A stretch of 7,699 bases of DNA, from positions 1-7,699 of the forward strand of contig JAAAOD010000085.1 of the NCBI GenBank assembly GCA_009908535.1, given 5' to 3'. The position numbers and the translations under genes are program-made. Origin of the DNA: Verrucomicrobiota bacterium. Its GTDB lineage: Bacteria > Verrucomicrobiota > Verrucomicrobiia > Opitutales > Oceanipulchritudinaceae. Under the pieces are notes generated by a model. That model was not told the origin of the DNA. It made no database searches and saw only the letters and a program-made list of their open reading frames with translations. This document shows positions 6,774-7,699 of this stretch, in pieces. Each line of letters opens with the position of its first letter. The stretch's first letter is position 1.

Positions 6774-7376
6774 TTAGTTCAATTCCACCGTTACTTCATA
6801 AGCGGGCGTCCCGCCATTGCTGTAGTTACCGGAGCCGGTGGCATCGCTGAGATCAAGCGTCAGGGTGACGCCGCCGATGACCGCGTTGGCAGCGGCAAAG
6901 CCGGTCGCGGGAAAGGTCCCTTGGGAGGCCGTGGCCCCTGTCACATCGATCGTTCCACCGTTTTCCCCGGTAAGCGTCACCGATCCGCCGTCGACAGAGG
7001 CCGCGAGGGTACCGGCACCCGTGGAGCGGACCGCCCAGACGTTCTGCAGAACGAGATCGTACGATCCCAGCCCGCTGACGGAGGAAACGGTCAGGTTGGC
7101 ATCCCCGGTGAATTCCCCGGCGGCAAAGGACGCGTTGATCGAGGTGCTGCCCCCCGCGCTTTCGAAGACGCCATCACCGGTGTCATTGTAGGTATCGAAG
7201 AAGGCACCGGTCACCGCCGCCGCGTCGAGGGTCACTGTGACTTCAGAGAAGTAGTTGACCACCGCGATGGCGGGGAAATCGACGACGAGTTCTGTCTGCA
7301 CTTGCGCTTGCGCAACCGACGATGTAAAAAAAGCAGGAATTCCTGCCGCAAGAAGGCGTATAATTGTCTTTTTCAT
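6774..7376 (-). CDS. Putative major pilin (structural subunit) of the chaperone-usher cluster
   Basis: This 200-aa exported protein is the first gene of the cluster. Residues 1-24 are a clear signal peptide (MKKTIIRLLAAG core, cut after AQA). The mature chain of about 176 residues is rich in A, G, S, T, V and D. It has no cysteine, lysine or histidine and only one arginine (in VWAVRSTG), so it is acidic. It shows the alternating hydrophobic pattern of a beta sandwich: ELVVDFPAIAVVNYFSEVTVTL near the N-terminus, GTIDVTGA in the middle, and a last strand PAYEVTVELN at the very end. Such an aromatic-containing final strand is typical of chaperone-usher subunits and DUF4402-like coat/pilus proteins; which family applies is uncertain. 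The role as major subunit is inferred from size, composition, position next to chaperone and usher, and the terminator just downstream. The ATG at 7376 has no clear Shine-Dalgarno (only AAGATTATAAAA before it), but the MKK-hydrophobic start is convincing. An alternative is a secreted beta-rich protein unrelated to pili. Confidence 0.75.
   Translation of the reverse strand: MKKTIIRLLAAGIPAFFTSSVAQAQVQTELVVDFPAIAVVNYFSEVTVTLDAAAVTGAFFDTYNDTGDGVFESAGGSTSINASFAAGEFTGDANLTVSSVSGLGSYDLVLQNVWAVRSTGAGTLAASVDGGSVTLTGENGGTIDVTGATASQGTFPATGFAAANAVIGGVTLTLDLSDATGSGNYSNGGTPAYEVTVELN
7326..7347 (-). terminator. Terminator-like hairpin with U7 inside the pilin signal-peptide coding region
   Basis: Read on the minus strand, GCAGG-AATT-CCTGC (part of the 14-base palindrome at 7333-7346) is followed at once by seven T residues (7332-7326). 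A G-U pair can extend the stem to six. It covers codons for A-G-I-P-A-F-F in the signal peptide, about 30 bases after the start codon. It could stop transcription early when the leader is not being translated. Equally it may be a by-product of the codons used for Ala-Gly and Phe-Phe. Confidence 0.3.
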
Positions 7377-7596
7377 TTTTATAATCTTATGCGTTTTGCT
7401 GCCACGGCGAGTGATTCAACAGTCATTTACCGTGTCAAATTCATTTCCCGCTTTTTGCCGCTTATTCATAATTTTTTAAGATGCGGATAGGGCGTTGTCG
7501 CAATCAGATGGAAGTGGTAGGCTGCAATGGCCTTTATTCTGGGTACAGCCAATCATTAATCCCGCCGTGGATCTCCCGGCACCATCGGTTTTAAAG
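7377..7596 (-). promoter_or_regulatory. Upstream region of the pilin gene, probable promoter location
   Basis: These 220 bases separate the tRNA gene from the pilin gene and must hold the cluster promoter unless it is transcribed from the tRNA side. The half next to the pilin gene is AT-rich compared with the surrounding genes. A TTGACA hexamer occurs on the minus strand at 7438-7433, but no good -10 hexamer lies 16-18 bases after it, so I do not claim a defined promoter. There is no protein-coding frame worth calling. The tRNA has no obvious hairpin-U terminator here. Confidence 0.3.
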
Positions 7597-7678
7597 TACC
7601 CAGGGCGGGACTCGAACCCGCACGCCTTGCGGCACTGGATCCTAAATCCAGCGTGTCTGCCAATTCCACCACCTGGGC
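7597..7678 (-). tRNA. tRNA-Leu (anticodon UAG)
   Basis: An 82-base cloverleaf is complete. The acceptor is GCCCAGG with CCTGGGT, the D-stem GTG/CAC with the AATTGGCAGA loop, the anticodon stem CTGGA/TCCAG around TTTAGGA (anticodon TAG, bases 7642-7644), a long class II variable arm GCC-GCAA-GGC, and a T arm GCGGG-TTCGAGT-CCCGC. The long variable arm and anticodon identify leucine, reading CUA and other CUN codons. The first acceptor pair is G-U instead of the usual G-C. The discriminator is A, and CCA is not encoded (CTT follows), so CCA must be added by the nucleotidyltransferase. Confidence 0.97.
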
Positions 7679-7699
7679 ATAAAAAGGAAACGGGCGGTC

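Noticed and set aside
6717..7490. 257-codon plus-strand frame over the pilin gene
   Set aside because: It crosses the terminator hairpin and intergenic DNA and is Gly/Arg-rich without any motif; the pilin on the other strand has a clean signal peptide.
7551..7585. Plus-strand sequence ending CTCCCGGCACCA that looks like a tRNA 3' end
   Set aside because: There is no TTCGA-type T loop before it and no matching acceptor strand upstream, so it is not a tRNA or tmRNA end.
1..7699. CRISPR arrays, insertion sequences, integrases or toxin-antitoxin genes
   Set aside because: I saw no regularly spaced repeats, no transposase or integrase motifs and no small paired genes in any frame.

Overview
The window comes from a GC-rich Gram-negative bacterium: it encodes a TonB-dependent outer-membrane receptor and a periplasmic chaperone/outer-membrane usher pair. 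The phylum cannot be fixed from sequence alone. The divergent, cysteine-free usher and chaperone, the weak Shine-Dalgarno sequences on several genes and the tRNA without an encoded CCA end hint at a lineage outside the classical Enterobacteria, possibly Verrucomicrobiota; this is a low-confidence guess.

Left part, plus strand (1-2453): the C-terminal end of a GNAT-type N-acetyltransferase, then 49 bases later a complete TonB-dependent receptor. The receptor has the C-x-x-x-M motif and the H-x-M motif of the OprC/NosA copper receptors, about 200 residues apart, so copper import across the outer membrane is the best prediction. A 331-base stretch with no supportable gene (2454-2784) separates it from the convergent block.

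Right part, minus strand (7376 down to 2785): a compact chaperone-usher pilus cluster, read in the order pilin-like subunit (200 aa), unknown exported protein (189 aa), PapD-like chaperone (267 aa), usher (825 aa). The last three genes are 15 and 29 bases apart. A strong intrinsic terminator lies between the pilin gene and the other three, which would give abundant subunit and little assembly machinery if it is leaky. A second, weaker hairpin with a U7 tract lies inside the pilin signal-peptide coding region. No two-domain tip adhesin is present. The 189-aa protein, which I cannot assign to a family, is the best candidate for an accessory or tip component. None of the four mature proteins appears to contain cysteine.

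Right end: a complete tRNA-Leu(UAG) gene on the minus strand, upstream of the pilus cluster and in the same orientation.

The most interesting part is the four-gene, cysteine-free, adhesin-less pilus cluster with its unassigned 189-aa protein and internal terminator. The best specific functional call is the OprC-type copper receptor.
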